Positions 41,246-50,867 of a stretch of 64,000 nt of DNA are shown here, piece after piece (position 1 is the stretch's first letter; each line of letters opens with the position of its first letter). Origin of the DNA: Hippophae tibetana (lineage: Eukaryota; Streptophyta; Magnoliopsida; Rosales; Elaeagnaceae). Below the pieces are notes generated by a model, which was not told the DNA's origin, made no database searches, and saw nothing but the letters and a program-made list of their open reading frames with translations. The position numbers and the translations under genes are program-made. The stretch is from the NCBI GenBank assembly GCA_037013495.1, contig CM072807.1, forward strand, positions 30,732,802-30,796,801, written 5' to 3'.

Positions 41246-44200
41246 CTAAGGGTTACTCAGCCAAATGCAATCCATTTCAGCAATGTTGTTTGGTTCTTCT
41301 AAATAAGGCTTGACACGATGGCCATTAAATTTGAACGTTTTTTGTGTCTTGGAGTCCAATAGTTCTACCACTCCATGTTCAGATACCTGAACTATTTTGA
41401 ATGGTCCATCCCATCTTGATCTCAGCTTTCCTGGAAACAATCTCAAACGAGAGTTAAATAAAAGAACTTTCATTCCAGGGTGAAAAGTTTTAGGAACTAG
41501 CCTCTTGTCATGATAGCGCTTAGTACGCTCTTTGTATAATTTGGCATTCTCATAAGCTTCATTCCTAATTTCTTCCAACTCATGAAGCTGGAGTACTCGT
41601 TTTTCACCTGCTTTATCTAAATCCATGTTTAGCTCTTTAATTGCCCAATAAGCCTTGTGTTCAAGTTCAACTGGAAGGTGGCACGCTTTCCCAAAGATTA
41701 ACCGGTAAGGGCTCATCCCAATAGGTGTTTTGTAAGCGGTGCGGTATGCCCATAAGGCATCATTTAACTTAAATGCCCAATCCTTCCTTGAGGGACGCAC
41801 TGTGCGTTCCAATATTCCCTTAATTTGCCTATTACTTACTTCCACTAAACCGGAAGTTTGAGGATGATATGGAGTAGCTACCTTATGTGTGATGTTGTAC
41901 TTGTTTAGTACTCCATCAAAGAGTTTGTTACAAAAATGGCTACCTCCATCACTTATTATAGCTCTAGGCGTTCCGAACTACTGAATATGAATTCTTTCAA
42001 GAATTTCACAACAACATTAGCATCATTGGTTTTGGTGGGGATAGCTTCTACCCACTTGGACACATAATCCACAGCAACCAAAATGTATTGAAAACCATTA
42101 GATGGGGGAAAAGGACCCATAAAGTCAATTCCCCATACATCAAAGAGTTCAACAACTAAATTAGATGTCAAAGGCATTTCATCTCTTTTGCTTATGTTTC
42201 CTGTTCTTTGACATCTATCACATTGTGCACAAAACATATGAGCATCTTTAAAAAGAGTGGGCCAAAAGAATCCAGACTGTAATATCTTACGGGCTGTCTT
42301 TTCACCTCCAAAATGACCCCCACAATGAAATTCATGACAAAAAGTCAGAATGCTCTTATGTTCTTCTTCAGGTACACATCTCCGGATGACTTGATCTTGA
42401 CCAATTTTGTATAAATAAGGGTCATCCCAGAAATAGTCCTTAATAGTTTTAAAAAACCTTTTCTTGTCCTGATATGAAGTGTTAGGTCGCAAAACACCAG
42501 TGGCAAGATAGTTTACAATATCAGCATACCATGGGTTCGGACCTATGAAAAATAATTGTTCATCAGGAAAGGTTTCAACTATATCGTCATTACTCTCATC
42601 TTTAAGAGAATTGAAGTCAGAAATCAACCTAGAAAAATGGTCAGCTACTAAGTTTTCACTGCCTTTCTTATCCTTGATTTCTAGGTCAAATTCTTGTAAG
42701 AGTAAGACCCACCTGATTAATCTTGGCTTGGCATTTGGTTTACTTAATAGGTATCTTAAAGCAGCATGATCAGAATGCACAATCACTTTAGATCCTACTA
42801 AATAAGACCGAAATTTGTCTAAAGAGAATACTATAGCCAAGAATTCCTTTTCAGTGGTGGTGTAATTCATCTGGGCATCATTGAGTGTTTTGCTAGCATA
42901 GTAGATGACATGTAAACGCTTATCCACTCTTTGTCCCAGGACTGCTCCTATTGCATAATCAGAAGCGTCACACATTATTTCAAAGGGTAAAGACCAATTT
43001 GGTGCCATAATAACAGGGGTAGATGTGAGTTTATCTTTCAAGGTATTAAAGGAAGTAAGGCAGTCATTGTTGAAATCAAAATCAGCATCTTTGGATAGCA
43101 AGTTACATAAGGGACGACTTATTTTAGAGAAATCTTTAATAAATCATCTGTAAAATCCTGCATGTCCCAAGAAGCTTCTTATCCCCTTCACAGATGTAGG
43201 GGGAGGTAGTTTGGATATCAATTCAACTTTTGCCTTATCAACTTCAATACCATTGTTTGAAATTATATGTCCTAAAACTATCCCTTGTTGAACCATAAAA
43301 TGACTTTTCTCCCAACTAAGGGTTAGATTGCATTCAATGCATCTTTCTAAAACCAAAGTCAATTTATGTAAGCAATCATCAAATGAGTTCCCAAAGACAG
43401 AGAAATCGTCCATGAAAATCTCAATGAATTTTTCCACCATGTCCGAGAAAATGGATATCATGCATCTCTGGAACGTGGCAGGGGCATTGCATAACCCAAA
43501 TGGCATTCTGCGAAAAGCAAATGTCCCAAAAGGACATGTAAATGTGGTCTTTTCCTGATCTTCTGGTGCTATGGGTACTTGATAATATCCAGACAGTCCA
43601 TCCAAAAAACAGTAAAATTCGTGCCCAGCTAATCTTTCCAACATTTGATCAATTAATGGAAGAGGAAAGTGATCCTTTTTCGTATATAAATTTAGTTTCC
43701 TAAAATCTATACACATTCTCCATCCAGTGATTATTCTAGTGGGCACTAATTCACTTTTGTCATTCTTAACAACTGTTATCCCAGATTTCTTTGGTACCAC
43801 ATGCACTGGACTAACCCACTTACTATCTGCAATAGGATAGATAATCCCTTCTTCTAATAATTTAAGAATTTCCTTTTTAACTACCTCTTGCATGTTTGGG
43901 TTTAGTCTTCTTTGGGCCTCTCGTACAGGTTTAGCACCATCCTCCAAGTTGATCTTGTGCATACACATTGTTGGACTAATGCCTCTTATATCCCCTATAC
44001 TCCAACCTATAGATTTCTTAAACTGTTTAAGCACTTTGATGAGTTCCTTTTCTTGTGGTTTGGTCAAGGTTGAAGAAATTATCACTGGATAAGTTTCTCC
44101 CTCTCCCAAAAACACATATTTTAAGTGCTCAGGTAAGTCTTTGAGTTCAAGTTCAGGTGGATTGGCCTCTTTAATAGATGAAGAACTGGGTAGATTTAAA

Positions 44201-46416
44201 AGTGTACTAGATTTTGTCATCACTTCATTATTGTCTAGTTGTTCAAGGTACCCCTTAATTTCTTCATCTAAATCTTCTTCAACCTTTTCAAGTGTAAGAA
44301 CGGTTTCAAGCTTGTCTTCTATTCTGGTTTGAAAAAAGGTGTTTTGGACAAGATTATCCAAAGGATCAACATCGAATATTCCATCGATGGCAGAAATAGA
44401 AGGGAAAGGTGAAGAATCAAAAACTTTAAAATGAACAGTCTCTCCTAAGACTGTCATTGTCAAGTTTCCATCTTGGACATCAATAATAGTTTTAGTAGTT
44501 GCCATAAATGGTCTACCAAGCAATATTGTGTGCTCTCTGCCCAATGCTGGATTTTCTTGCATATCCAGAACCACAAAGTCAACAGGTATTATCAGTTTGT
44601 CTACCTGTACCAAAACATCCTCAACTATTCCCTCTGGATATTTAAGAGATCTGTCTGCAAGTTGAAGGGACATAGTTGTGGGTTTTAAATCCCCTAGATT
44701 GAGCTGTAAGAATATAGAGTAGGGCATCAAATTTATACTAGCACCTAAATCAAGCATTGCTTTAGCAACCTTCCTATCCCCCATAGTTATGTTTATAATA
44801 AAACTTCCAGGGTCTTTCAACTTAGGGGGTAGTTTGTGCTGAAGCACAGCGCTAGAAATTTCTGATACTACTACTCGTTCATTCAGTTCATACCTCCTTT
44901 TCTTAGTGTTCAACTCTTTGAAAAACTTGGCATATGAGGGTACATTCATGATCACTGCTAATAATGGTAAATTGATATTTACTTTAGAGAGCATATTAAA
45001 GAGATCATTGAATTGCTTATCTTGTTTGGATTCTTTCAACCGGTGGGGAAAAGGTACTTGTATCTGGTGTGGTTCTGTTGTCTTTTGAATTTTGGGGGTG
45101 TCAGATGACCCCCCAATGAGTTTTTCAGAAGGCTTGTTAAATTTAACACTTGTTTCTCCTTTTTGCGAGATTAGAGTATCGCCTTCTCTGTTACCTGAAG
45201 TACAAGGTAGATTGTTAGAGATTTCAGGTAAACTGGTATTGACTACCTTACCACTTCGAAGGGTTCTAACATCCTTTGCTTGTTCTGGTTGACTGGGCAA
45301 CTTTCCTGGTTCTTTCTTTTGCATTTGTTCAGCCAGTTGCCCAACTTTAGATTCAATCCTTTTAATCGAAGCCTCCATGGTGTTCAACCTTTGATTTGTC
45401 ATTAATTGGTTGTCACGACTAACTTGAATAAAAGCATTCAAGCTATCTTCTAAGGTTGGCTTAAAAGATTGGCTTGGTGGGTAAGGGTGGTTGTTATCCG
45501 ACCTTAGTGTTGGATATTGGGTGTAGGCTGGGTGATTATAGGTGTTTGGATGATACCTTTGAAAAGATTGGACTTCCTCTATGGCATCGACACTAGAATC
45601 ACAAGTATTTGGACAATTATGAGTACCATGCCCAATTGAACAACACACTTCACATACCTCTTGATTTGAAATTTGGTGGGTAGTGAGGAATTGCACTTGT
45701 TTAGTCAATTCAGCAAGTTGCAAGGTTATCTCATTATTAGAGCCAACTTCATTGACCCTTGCTTTCCTTCTACCACCTCTTTGTTGGGAATTAGAACCCA
45801 ACAGCTCATAAAGATTATAGGTTTCCTCTGCGGTCTTTTCTCCTACAGCACCTCCAGCAGCATTATCAACCATGTATTGACTCTGTAGTGTCAATCCATC
45901 ATAAAAGAATTGGTTTTGTAGCTGTAATGGAAAGCTATGATTTTGACATTGAATGAAAAGGAGTTTGAATCGTTCCCAAGCTTCATGAAAGGGCTCTTCA
46001 TACATTTGAGAAAATGTTGCTATCTTTGTTCTTAGATCAACAGTCTTTTGATGGGAATAGAACCTACCCATAAAAATTTCATAGACTGCCTCCCAAGTTT
46101 TAAGAGAACCTGACTGTAAAGTAATGAACCATGACGAAGCTTTATCTTTGAGAGTGTAAGGAAAACACCTCATCCTAAGTTGATCTTCATTAATTGCATG
46201 TAGTGGAAAGGTTTGGACAATAGCATAGAATTCTCGAATGAAATGCAAAGGATCTTCATTAGGGATACCGTAAAAGGAAGGCAACAAAGAATAATGAATC
46301 TTTTTCAATTCATAATTCCTTGCAGCCTCTTGTAATTGGATGCCGGAAGTTACATTGCCAATGATTGGCATTGTATAGTCTTTCATCTTTTTACGCCTAT
46401 CTTCAGCATCTCCCAT
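41246..46416 (-). pseudogene. gag-pol: Athila gag-pol region, second gag with protease, RT, RNase H, integrase
   Basis: Protein-coding core of the element, broken, with about two or three breaks. Parts in element order with approximate positions: gag domain 46275-45860; CCHC zinc knuckle 45654-45613; aspartic protease 44790-44460, with the active-site string DLGASINLMP and LLGRPF; reverse transcriptase 43900-43250, with FLDGLSGY and the catalytic FMDD; RNase H 42990-42600, with [14 protein letters not shown]; integrase 42340-41260, with an HHCC zinc domain, the core string [14 protein letters not shown], and a C-terminal part containing WDGPFKI and HRVKPYL. The RT and integrase wording is characteristic of Athila within Ty3/gypsy. 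Gag and pol are co-linear here, and the polyprotein would be cut by the protease in the particle. No chromodomain or env-like region follows. Confidence 0.92.
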
Positions 46417-46439
46417 GGTTGTTTGTAGTTGAAAATGAT

Positions 46440-46777
46440 TCTCCTCCTATTGTGTATCAACATTTTGCTTTTAAAAACAATAGTAGATATCTCTAAGAAA
46501 TATTTATAACTTGATAAAACGTAAAAGCAAAAGGTGCAAGGAACCTAAATTTTTTTTTTTAAATTTAAATTTAAACGAATGGACACAATTTTTGAAACAA
46601 CCGAATTTTATTTTATTTGAATTTTTATTACACGCAAACTAAAACAAAGGAAAATACAATAATGGGTGACCTCCCATACAGGACTAAAATTTATCGTCTT
46701 CTAGTAAGACGTTGCTTGGAGATTGCAGAATGAAAAACTCAATGTCTCCTCTTCATTGAATTCATTTAAGTTTCAAA
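46440..46777 (-). other. Spacer between gag 1 and gag 2, with a tail-type hairpin motif
   Basis: About 340 bp with no gene. Close behind gag 1, at 46662-46711, are two small inverted repeats: CGTCTT/AAGACG and ATGGG/CCCAT. The same pair follows integrase at 41185-41233. The rest is AT-rich, with a T-run near 46550. The spacer therefore resembles the start of an element's 3' tail rather than a normal gag-pol junction. Confidence 0.65.
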
Positions 46778-48115
46778 TTAGTCTTTGCCTTTTTGCAAAT
46801 GTTCAACTAATTGTTCAACTTGAACTTCCACCTTTTTGATAGAAGCTTCCACAGAGTCCAACCGTTGATTGGTTTTAGATTGGTTATCCCTACAGACTTG
46901 AATAAAAGAATTCAAGTTGTCCTCCAGGGTTGGTTTATTGGGAATGCTTCTTGGAATAGGTGGGTGGAATTGCTGGCCTGCCTGGTTTGAGCTTTGAGTG
47001 AAAGGAGGGTTGTTTTGCCTCCAAGAAAAATTTGGATGACTTCTCCACCCAGGATTATAGGTATTTGAATTGGGATCAAACCTTGGTCTCTGTTGATATG
47101 CTCCCAACACATTGACCTGTTCAGGTCCAGTTGTATCTCCTTGATATGGACAGGCTTCAGTACCATGTCCCATGTTGCTATACAAACCATATTGATCATT
47201 ATTGGTGTTGGTTTGTGTAGCGAGAAGGGCAACTTGCTTAGTCAGTTGAACAAGTTGTTGTTGAACTTCATTACTGGAGTCGATTTCATGAACTCCAGCT
47301 TTTCTCACTCGAGAGCTTTTCTGTTGGGAATTAGCACCCAACATCTCAAAGAGGTTATACGTCTCTGAGGCAGTCTTTTCTCTTATTGCTCCTCCTGCAG
47401 CGTTGTCGACAATGAACTGACATTGTTGTGTAAGTCCATCGTAAAAGAATTGGTTCTGCAACTGCAGGGGAAAGCTATGATGGGGACATTGAGTGAGAAA
47501 CATTTTGAACCTATCCCAAGCTTCATGGAATGGTTCTCCATCCATCTGAGAGAAAGTAGCAATCTTTCCTCTCAACTCTGATGTTTTTTGGTGGGAATAG
47601 AATTTTCCCATGAATTTATTGTAAATGTTACCCCATGTCATCAGAGAACCTGGGGGAAGTGACATCAACCAAGCTTTGGCCTTATCCTTTAACGTGTAGG
47701 GAAAACATCTCATCCTAAGTTGATCCTCGTTTAGAATACCGAGGGAGAATGTTTGGATCGTAGCATAGAAATCTCTCATAAAGGAAAGAGAATCTTCATT
47801 AGGTAGCCCATAAAAGGAAGGAAGCATAGAAAAATGAATATTTTTAAGGTCATAATTCCGAGCAGCCTCTCCCAACTGGATAGCGGCAGTTGCCGTGCCT
47901 ATTACCGGTCTTGCAAACTCCTTCATCGTGGTTTCCCTAATATGTTGGTTTTCCTCCATTTCTTTTGGTTCTAGTAAAGGATTAAGACTTGGTTCTATGT
48001 TTGGCTCAAAAACAGGTTTATGGGTAGAATCCAGTGTTGTTGACACTTGTTTAAATTTATGAATATTATTTACATATGGTGTAAGGAGGTTTCCTAAGGA
48101 TCTCCTACCACGCAT
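46778..48115 (-). CDS. gag: Athila Gag, first (stand-alone) copy
   Basis: A 445-codon open frame encoding a retrotransposon capsid protein. The retrotransposon gag domain runs from about residue 95 to 245, with FYGLPNED near residue 101, RMRCFPYTLKDKA near 140, EPFHEAWDRF and FPLQLQNQFFYDG, ending near VDNAAGG. A glutamine- and proline-rich stretch follows, then a probable coiled coil near residues 395-442 (SIKKVEVQVEQLVEHLQK). It stops just after that coiled coil and carries no protease. It is clearly homologous to the N-terminal part of the gag-pol region that follows at 46416, but differs at many residues, so this is not a recent duplication. Gag would assemble the cytoplasmic virus-like particle. 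As a gag it looks whole; whether it is translated is unknown. Confidence 0.88.
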   Translation of the reverse strand: MRGRRSLGNLLTPYVNNIHKFKQVSTTLDSTHKPVFEPNIEPSLNPLLEPKEMEENQHIRETTMKEFARPVIGTATAAIQLGEAARNYDLKNIHFSMLPSFYGLPNEDSLSFMRDFYATIQTFSLGILNEDQLRMRCFPYTLKDKAKAWLMSLPPGSLMTWGNIYNKFMGKFYSHQKTSELRGKIATFSQMDGEPFHEAWDRFKMFLTQCPHHSFPLQLQNQFFYDGLTQQCQFIVDNAAGGAIREKTASETYNLFEMLGANSQQKSSRVRKAGVHEIDSSNEVQQQLVQLTKQVALLATQTNTNNDQYGLYSNMGHGTEACPYQGDTTGPEQVNVLGAYQQRPRFDPNSNTYNPGWRSHPNFSWRQNNPPFTQSSNQAGQQFHPPIPRSIPNKPTLEDNLNSFIQVCRDNQSKTNQRLDSVEASIKKVEVQVEQLVEHLQKGKD

Positions 48116-48307
48116 AGACTATTGTAAACGTAAATTTAAAACTCCTGTCAACAAAATAAAAAAATTTAGAGAAAATTTACATGTTATTTAATACAAAGCA
48201 CTAAACAAAACTAGTTAAACCCTAAAAAAAAAATTTATTTATTTATTTATTTATTTATTTATTATTATTTTTTTTTGTAACATAATTAGTATTAACCCAG
48301 AGTGCTC

Positions 48308-48356
48308 CCAGGAAAGAATGGTGGTGCATACGGCTCCTTAAATACCATTCTCCTAG
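48308..48356 (-). other. Leader hairpin 1
   Basis: The 7-bp upper stem has arms GAATGGT (48316-48322) and ACCATTC (48344-48350) around a 21-nt loop. A lower stem of 6 positions (48308-48313 with 48351-48356) has one mismatch. Two unpaired A residues separate the stems on one side only. Confidence 0.6.
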
Positions 48357-48370
48357 CCAGAGCAACGTTC

Positions 48371-48417
48371 CTAGGAAAGACTAGTGGCACAAAGGCTTCC
48401 AAGAACTAGTCTCCTAG
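48371..48417 (-). other. Leader hairpin 2
   Basis: The 7-bp upper stem has arms GACTAGT (48379-48385) and ACTAGTC (48405-48411) around a 19-nt loop. The lower stem is a perfect 6 bp, CTAGGA (48371-48376) with TCCTAG (48412-48417). The same two-A asymmetric bulge separates the stems as in hairpin 1, which starts 63 bp earlier. Confidence 0.65.
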
Positions 48418-48829
48418 ACATAACTCCCTTAGATTTTTACTTTTCATGTTATTTAGTTAATTAGGTATAAATTTAAGTAATGTTTTTTTTTATGAACGGT
48501 AATTTTATTTTACTATTCACGCTATATTATTTCTTATTAACTTAAAAAATTTTGAATTTTGAATTTTAATTTTTTTTTTTTATTTTTTTTATTTTTTTTT
48601 TACTATTCATGAACGGTAAAAAAATTTTACTTCAAATTTCAAATTTCTAAATTATTTTACAATTAAAAAAAAAATTATTTATTTATTTATTTTTTATTTT
48701 TTTATTTATTTATTTTTTATTTTTATTTCTTATGAATTTTGAAATTTGATTATTGTTAAAATATCACAATTATTTACGGCACAAAAATGTTTTTAAAATT
48801 TTGATAAATAATTTAAAAACGCTATTCCT

Positions 48830-48847
48830 TCCCCGGCAACGGCGCCA
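48830..48847 (-). promoter_or_regulatory. Primer-binding site complementary to tRNA-Asp
   Basis: On the minus strand this reads TGGCGCCGTTGCCGGGGA, an 18-nt match to the complement of the 3' end (with CCA) of plant tRNA-Asp as I recall it. It sits 6 nt inside the 5' LTR. tRNA-Asp priming is typical of Athila-type elements. The plus-strand CCCCGGCAACGGCGCCA is therefore not a tRNA gene fragment. Confidence 0.9.
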
Positions 48848-50236
48848 AAAACTTGATGAGCGAGAACCGGCATCGCCGATTCTTGCCAATACTTTGGTTT
48901 TAATATTTATAAAACTCTCGCAAGTGCACGAATCATTTCGAAGAAAATGATAAGTATACTCCCAAGGTCGATCTAAGGAAGGAATGTATGTGGTTTTTAA
49001 TTTAATATTCAAACTTTTAAAAACGAAATTAAATCCTAAACATCTTGTCACGATAGTTTGGTTTTTGTGTTCCTAATCTAATAACATAAAAATAAAACAT
49101 ATATACAGATTAATTAAATATAATCTAATAACATAAAAATAAACATAGATACAAATTCAATAAATAATTATCTAAAAATAAACATATATACAGATTCAAT
49201 AAATATTCATGCAAATTTTATCATTTATATTAGTGGAGTATTTATGGATATAATAACTAAATTAATTATGCTTGCTCATATTAACTAGGTTACTAAAGAT
49301 ATAAATTGATATTTTATTGATTCTCTCTTTTTTATATAAATACCACCTTTGGTGGGGTTAGATATTCTTTGTTAACTAAACAAATCAATTAACACCTATG
49401 GGTGGGGTTGATAACTAATTTGGTTAATTAAATTAATTCCTTTTTCTAAGAGATTGAAAATGAACCATTTAAATGCCACCTTTGGTGGGGTTAGACAATT
49501 TAAACTTTATTCAAGGTGTCCAAATTAAACTTAAGAATTTAATTATCCGAGTACTAACTTTCAAGTTTTAAAACCACTATTGAAAACATGTTGTCAATAC
49601 ATTTTCACATAATAATTCTTATAAAAACTTTTGAAATAGAGTTTCACTCTAACTACCGGGCGATTGTACCAACAAATAAAAGAGCACTACTCTAAATTAG
49701 ACCGGATAACTAAACCTTAAAATCTAATTTTCACGTTTAAGTTTGTAATGAAAAATAATATATTTCTCTCTAACATTCTTAATATAAAATCTTGAATAAA
49801 AACAAAATCAATTCATTTTAAAGATTTTTACCTATTTAATATTTCGCAAGCATAACAACGTCATTATTACATCATATTTACTAAACAGCCAGCATAGTTA
49901 AATTTAACCACAGACAAGTTGAATATAACATGTAAGAATAAAGCATAAAAATAACTGTAAAGAAAATAAAATCCTTACAGAACTTCGACGCTATTCCCGT
50001 AGTTGGAAAACCTCCAAGCGGAATTTGCACTTCCATTTATTGAATCAAAAATCTAAATTATTACAAAAACATTACAAGTTCCTCTCAAAAAGAGAAGAAC
50101 CTAAGAGAATTGAACTAAAAACTAAGAGAAAAACTAAGAAAAGCTTAGAAACTAAGAAAGAAACTAAGAAATGAGAGAAAGAAAGAAGAGAGAAGTGTGT
50201 TTTGAAGGTGTTTTTTTGAAGTGAAGGGAAGGGGGG

Positions 50237-50245
50237 TATTTATAG
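50237..50245 (-). promoter_or_regulatory. TATA box of the 5' LTR promoter
   Basis: The minus strand reads CTATAAATA followed by CCCCCC, a classic plant TATA context. About 30 nt downstream begins a pyrimidine-rich stretch (TTCTCTCTTCTTTCTTTCTC) typical of plant 5' leaders, so transcription probably starts near 50205-50215. The same box is present in the other LTR at 38750-38758. Confidence 0.7.
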
Positions 50246-50335
50246 GTGAGGATGGAGAGAAAAAATGAGTAAAAAAATGTTAAAAAAATATTAAAAAAAT
50301 GTAAAAACGCGTATTGGAATTGCTGATGTCATTAA

Positions 50336-50372
50336 TGACGTCAGCATGACGTCACAGGGGTGGCTGCACGTG
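50336..50372. promoter_or_regulatory. bZIP-type motifs upstream of the TATA box
   Basis: Two perfect TGACGTCA palindromes (50336-50343 and 50347-50354) are separated by three bases. They are followed by a G-box core CACGTG (50367-50372), all within about 130 bp upstream of the TATA box. TGACGTCA and CACGTG are known binding sites of plant bZIP factors. The other LTR keeps only one of the two palindromes intact. Function is inferred from motif and position. Confidence 0.5.
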
Positions 50373-50570
50373 AAAAATGGGGCGAAAACGCGTTGGGCAC
50401 GCGTGAACAGTGCCCGCGCGCTGGGGCGTGCGCGGATGGGCAGGCCAGCGCGCGCGGGCGCGCGCGGCATGGGGCGCTGGGGCGCGCGCGGCATGGGGCG
50501 CTGGGGCGCGCGCGGCTGGGCGCTGGGCTGCGCGCGCGGTTTGGCTGTGGCGCGCGATTTCCGTCTTTTT
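50340..50570. repeat. GC-rich island with a 24-bp minisatellite in the 5' LTR
   Basis: A sharply GC-rich stretch, mostly GCGC runs, in an otherwise AT-rich LTR. At 50456-50525 a 24-bp unit built on GCGCGCGGCATGGGGCGCTG occurs twice, followed by a third, shortened copy. The corresponding island of the other LTR (38860-39045) has a different repeat content, so the two LTRs have diverged mainly by length change here. Open frames across the island are a side effect of base composition. Confidence 0.8.
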
Positions 50571-50854
50571 GACATTTTTGACCTTTTCGACCCATTTTGT
50601 CCAATTTTTCCATCTTTGTTGACCTTTTCCCACTTATTTATTCATATATTTTGATGTTTTGCTTCAAGTATTCCTCTTTTAGTCTTTAAATTGCGTTTTT
50701 AAGCCAAAATTCCTGAAAAACAATAAAAAATACCCGTGATTCCGAAAAAGACAAATTTATATAAATATATGATAGAACATATAAATATATATATTTTTAA
50801 TCAATTAATGTACATAAAATCATGGTTATTTTAGTGCTTTTTGGGCACTCATGA

Positions 50855-50859
50855 AACAT
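50855..50859. other. Target-site duplication, right copy (AACAT)
   Basis: Second copy of the 5-bp duplication flanking the retrotransposon. Satellite sequence ATAATTTAAATGCAG follows immediately. Confidence 0.95.
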
Positions 50860-50867
50860 ATAATTTA

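Larger units (their letters stand above)
48116..48848 (-). other. Element leader between primer site and gag 1
   Basis: About 0.7 kb without a plausible gene. It contains low-complexity ATTT runs (about 48232-48275 and 48540-48740) and, between them, two hairpins of the same design (48306-48417) described separately. The region corresponds to the untranslated leader of the genomic RNA, where packaging and dimerisation signals normally lie in LTR elements. Confidence 0.6.
37340..50854 (-). mobile_element. Athila-lineage LTR retrotransposon with two gag regions
   Basis: A 13515-bp Ty3/gypsy element inserted into the satellite, read on the minus strand. Order 5' to 3': LTR, tRNA-Asp primer site, leader, gag 1, spacer, gag 2-protease-RT-RNase H-integrase, non-coding tail, polypurine tract, LTR. 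Ends are TGATGAG...CTCATCA, and a 5-bp duplication AACAT flanks them. The lineage call rests on characteristic Athila wording in RT and integrase (for example RRLNPNMQEVVKKEILKLL, CPFGTFAFRRMPFGLCNAPA) and the tRNA-Asp primer. The LTRs differ by about two dozen substitutions plus several length differences by eye, suggesting roughly half to one million years at usual plant rates. Gag 1 looks whole; the pol region is broken, with about two or three breaks. No env-like frame is seen. Confidence 0.95.
48854..50854 (-). repeat. 5' LTR of the Athila element (2001 bp)
   Basis: Upstream LTR in element orientation. It matches 37340-39339 along its whole length at roughly 98-99 percent outside a GC-rich stretch that differs in repeat number. 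Transcription start signals lie inside it: a TATA box at 50237-50245, with bZIP-type motifs and a GC-rich island upstream. The U3 part would be about 600 bp. It is abutted by the primer-binding site on its inner side. Confidence 0.95.

Noticed and set aside
48830-48847. tRNA-Asp gene fragment
   Set aside because: Only the 3' end of the tRNA is matched, it sits 6 nt inside an LTR, and it has the orientation of a primer-binding site.
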